Positions 6,777 to 7,765 of a DNA stretch of 7,765 bases are shown here, one piece after another. The DNA is from CAYRZF01 sp964428805 (GTDB lineage Bacteria; Methylomirabilota; Methylomirabilia; Rokubacteriales; CSP1-6). A program made the translations under genes and the position numbers. Every line of letters begins with the position of its first letter. Position 1 is the stretch's first letter. Location of the stretch: the NCBI GenBank assembly GCA_964428805.1, contig CAYRZF010000092.1, positions 1-7,765 of the forward strand, read 5' to 3'. The notes below the pieces were generated by a model. The model was not told the origin of the DNA, did not search any database, and saw only the letters and a list, made by a program, of their open reading frames with translations.

Positions 6777-7622
6777 ATGGAGATCGTCGAGCATCCCGAG
6801 TTGATGCAGGACCTCGCCGACCGCCTCCGGCGCGAGGGAAAGCAGATCGGCCTCGTTCCCACGATGGGCGCCCTCCACGAAGGGCACCTCTCCCTCATGC
6901 GTCGCTGCCGATCGGACAACGACATCTCCGTCATGAGCCTCTTCGTCAACCCGCTCCAGTTCAATCAGAAAAGCGACCTGGCGGCCTACCCGCGGGATCT
7001 GGAGTGGGATTTGAAGAAGGCCCAGGCTGTGGGTGTCGATCTGGTCTTCGCGCCGATAGAACAGACGATGTATCCGGAAGGGTTCCAGACGTTTGTGACG
7101 GTCGAAGAACTGACGAGACGCTGGGAGGGCGAGTTCCGCCCGGGGCACTTCAGGGGCGTGGCCACGGTGGTGGCGAAGCTGTTCACCATCGTGAAGCCCC
7201 AGCGGGCCTACTTCGGCCAGAAGGACTACCAGCAGGCCTTGGTAGTCAAGCGCGTGGTCCGGGATCTGTATCTCGACGTCAAGATCGTCGTCATGCCCAT
7301 CGTCCGGGATCCCGACGGGTTGGCCCTGAGCTCCCGGAACGTGAACTTGAGCGGTGAAGAGCGCAAGGCGGCGCTCTCGCTGCACCGCTCGTTGGTCTTT
7401 GCCGAAGAGCGAGTCCGGGCGGGGGAGCGTGATGCCAAAGCGATCGTCGAAGGCATTCAGAAGATTGTCGAGGGGGAGCCCCTGGCCCGGATCGACTACA
7501 TTGCCTGTTGCCATTCCGAGACCCTCGAACCCTTGGAGCGAAGCGAGGGGACGGTCCTCGTCGCGATCGCCGCGTGGATCGGGGACACCCGCCTCATTGA
7601 CAACGTCTTGATCACCGACTGA
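6777..7622 (+). CDS. panC: Pantothenate synthetase (pantoate--beta-alanine ligase)
   Basis: This 281-residue enzyme joins pantoate and beta-alanine with ATP to make pantothenate, the last step of vitamin B5 synthesis, in the cytoplasm. It is a class-I-synthetase-like nucleotidyltransferase. The HIGH-type motif HEGH is at residues 34-37, after PTMGAL. Other family landmarks are SLFVNPLQF (54-62), FGQKDYQQ (146-153) and the KMSKS-equivalent region LALSSRN (182-188). The C-terminal domain ends in the usual AAWIGDTRLIDN. Length is standard. ATG 6777 follows the slipin stop by 5 nt with only a weak purine-rich stretch (GAGCGGG) upstream, so translation is probably coupled. panB and panD are not in the window. 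Confidence 0.95.
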   Translation: MEIVEHPELMQDLADRLRREGKQIGLVPTMGALHEGHLSLMRRCRSDNDISVMSLFVNPLQFNQKSDLAAYPRDLEWDLKKAQAVGVDLVFAPIEQTMYPEGFQTFVTVEELTRRWEGEFRPGHFRGVATVVAKLFTIVKPQRAYFGQKDYQQALVVKRVVRDLYLDVKIVVMPIVRDPDGLALSSRNVNLSGEERKAALSLHRSLVFAEERVRAGERDAKAIVEGIQKIVEGEPLARIDYIACCHSETLEPLERSEGTVLVAIAAWIGDTRLIDNVLITD

Positions 7623-7648
7623 ACCTGCGAAGGCGACGTAAACCTCGT

Positions 7649-7667
7649 CCGGCCGGGGCAGGGCCGG
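7649..7667 (+). terminator. GC-rich hairpin after panC, possible weak terminator
   Basis: CCGGCC (7649-7654) and GGCCGG (7662-7667) form a 6-bp all-GC stem with a 7-nt loop, extendable by wobble pairs. It lies 27 nt after the panC stop. No T-tract follows on the + strand, so it is not a canonical intrinsic terminator. It may only slow polymerase, or be chance in GC-rich DNA. Confidence 0.3.
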
Positions 7668-7668
7668 G

Positions 7669-7698
7669 TGGACAAAAATCCCGCGCCCGGTGTATCGT
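7669..7698 (+). promoter_or_regulatory. Putative sigma-70-type promoter of the tRNA-Ala gene
   Basis: TGGACA at 7669-7674 matches the -35 consensus at 5 of 6 positions. TATCGT at 7693-7698 matches the -10 at 4 of 6, with an 18-nt spacer. Transcription would start around 7705, a few bases before the mature tRNA 5' end at 7712, which suits a tRNA promoter. Confidence 0.5.
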
Positions 7699-7711
7699 AA
7701 GTCCCTGTTGC

Positions 7712-7765
7712 GGGGGGTTAGCTCAGTTGGGAGAGCGCGGCGTTCGCAACGCCGAGGTCGAGGGT
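7712..7765 (+). tRNA. tRNA-Ala (anticodon CGC), 3' end beyond the window
   Basis: The 5' acceptor strand GGGGGGT (7712-7718) is followed by TA and the D arm, with stem GCTC/GAGC (7721-7724 and 7733-7736) around AGTTGGGA. The anticodon stem CGGCG/CGCCG (7738-7742 and 7750-7754) closes the loop TTCGCAA. The anticodon CGC (7745-7747) reads the alanine codon GCG. Variable loop AGGTC and T-stem strand GAGGG follow; the window ends at the first T-loop base. About 54 of 76 bases are present. The 3' acceptor strand, where the alanine identity pair G3-U70 would show, is not visible. Confidence 0.92.

Noticed and set aside
1..7765. CRISPR arrays, insertion sequences, phage genes, toxin-antitoxin pairs or defence genes
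   Set aside because: I saw no spaced direct repeats, transposase or integrase motifs, or unexplained long non-coding stretches. Apart from the gap, the longest non-coding piece is about 89 bases (7623-7711).

Overview
The window is GC-rich bacterial DNA, with every gene on the + strand and almost no intergenic space. It holds a scaffold gap of exactly 100 N (4525-4624), which suggests a metagenome-assembled or draft genome. The overlapping start/stop codons, GC-rich third positions and gene content would fit a soil or sediment lineage such as Rokubacteria, NC10/Methylomirabilota or a deltaproteobacterial group. No marker in the window settles this, so the taxonomy is a guess.

Left block (2-4524): four genes read as one translationally coupled unit. 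They are a polyferredoxin missing its 5' end (AorA-like), a tungsten-type aldehyde:ferredoxin oxidoreductase (AorB-like), an FAD/NAD(P)-dependent oxidoreductase (AorC-like) and an agmatinase-family ureohydrolase whose 3' end is lost in the gap. The three junctions are TGATG (1-nt overlap), ATGA (4 nt) and GTGA (4 nt). The first three genes have the subunit make-up and order of the Aromatoleum aromaticum AorABC enzyme. In that enzyme a W-bis-pterin subunit oxidises aldehydes or reduces acids, a four-cluster ferredoxin subunit carries electrons, and an FAD subunit exchanges them with NAD+. The ureohydrolase is the unexpected member. It may link the oxidoreductase to metabolism of a guanidino compound or polyamine, but this is inference.

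Right block (4625-7622): just after the gap an extended -10 element (TGGTATAGT) precedes a new unit. It encodes a full-length, secreted and membrane-anchored NfeD serine protease, its usual partner slipin/stomatin (SPFH), and PanC (pantothenate synthetase). Spacings are 9 and 5 nt. The NfeD-slipin pair is a well-known membrane quality-control module; PanC is a housekeeping gene probably carried on the same message.

Right edge (7623-7765): a short intergenic stretch holds a GC-rich hairpin and a plausible promoter, followed by a tRNA-Ala with anticodon CGC that the window edge cuts in the T arm.

Nothing here is clearly a new system. The most interesting feature is the AorABC-type module with a coupled ureohydrolase.
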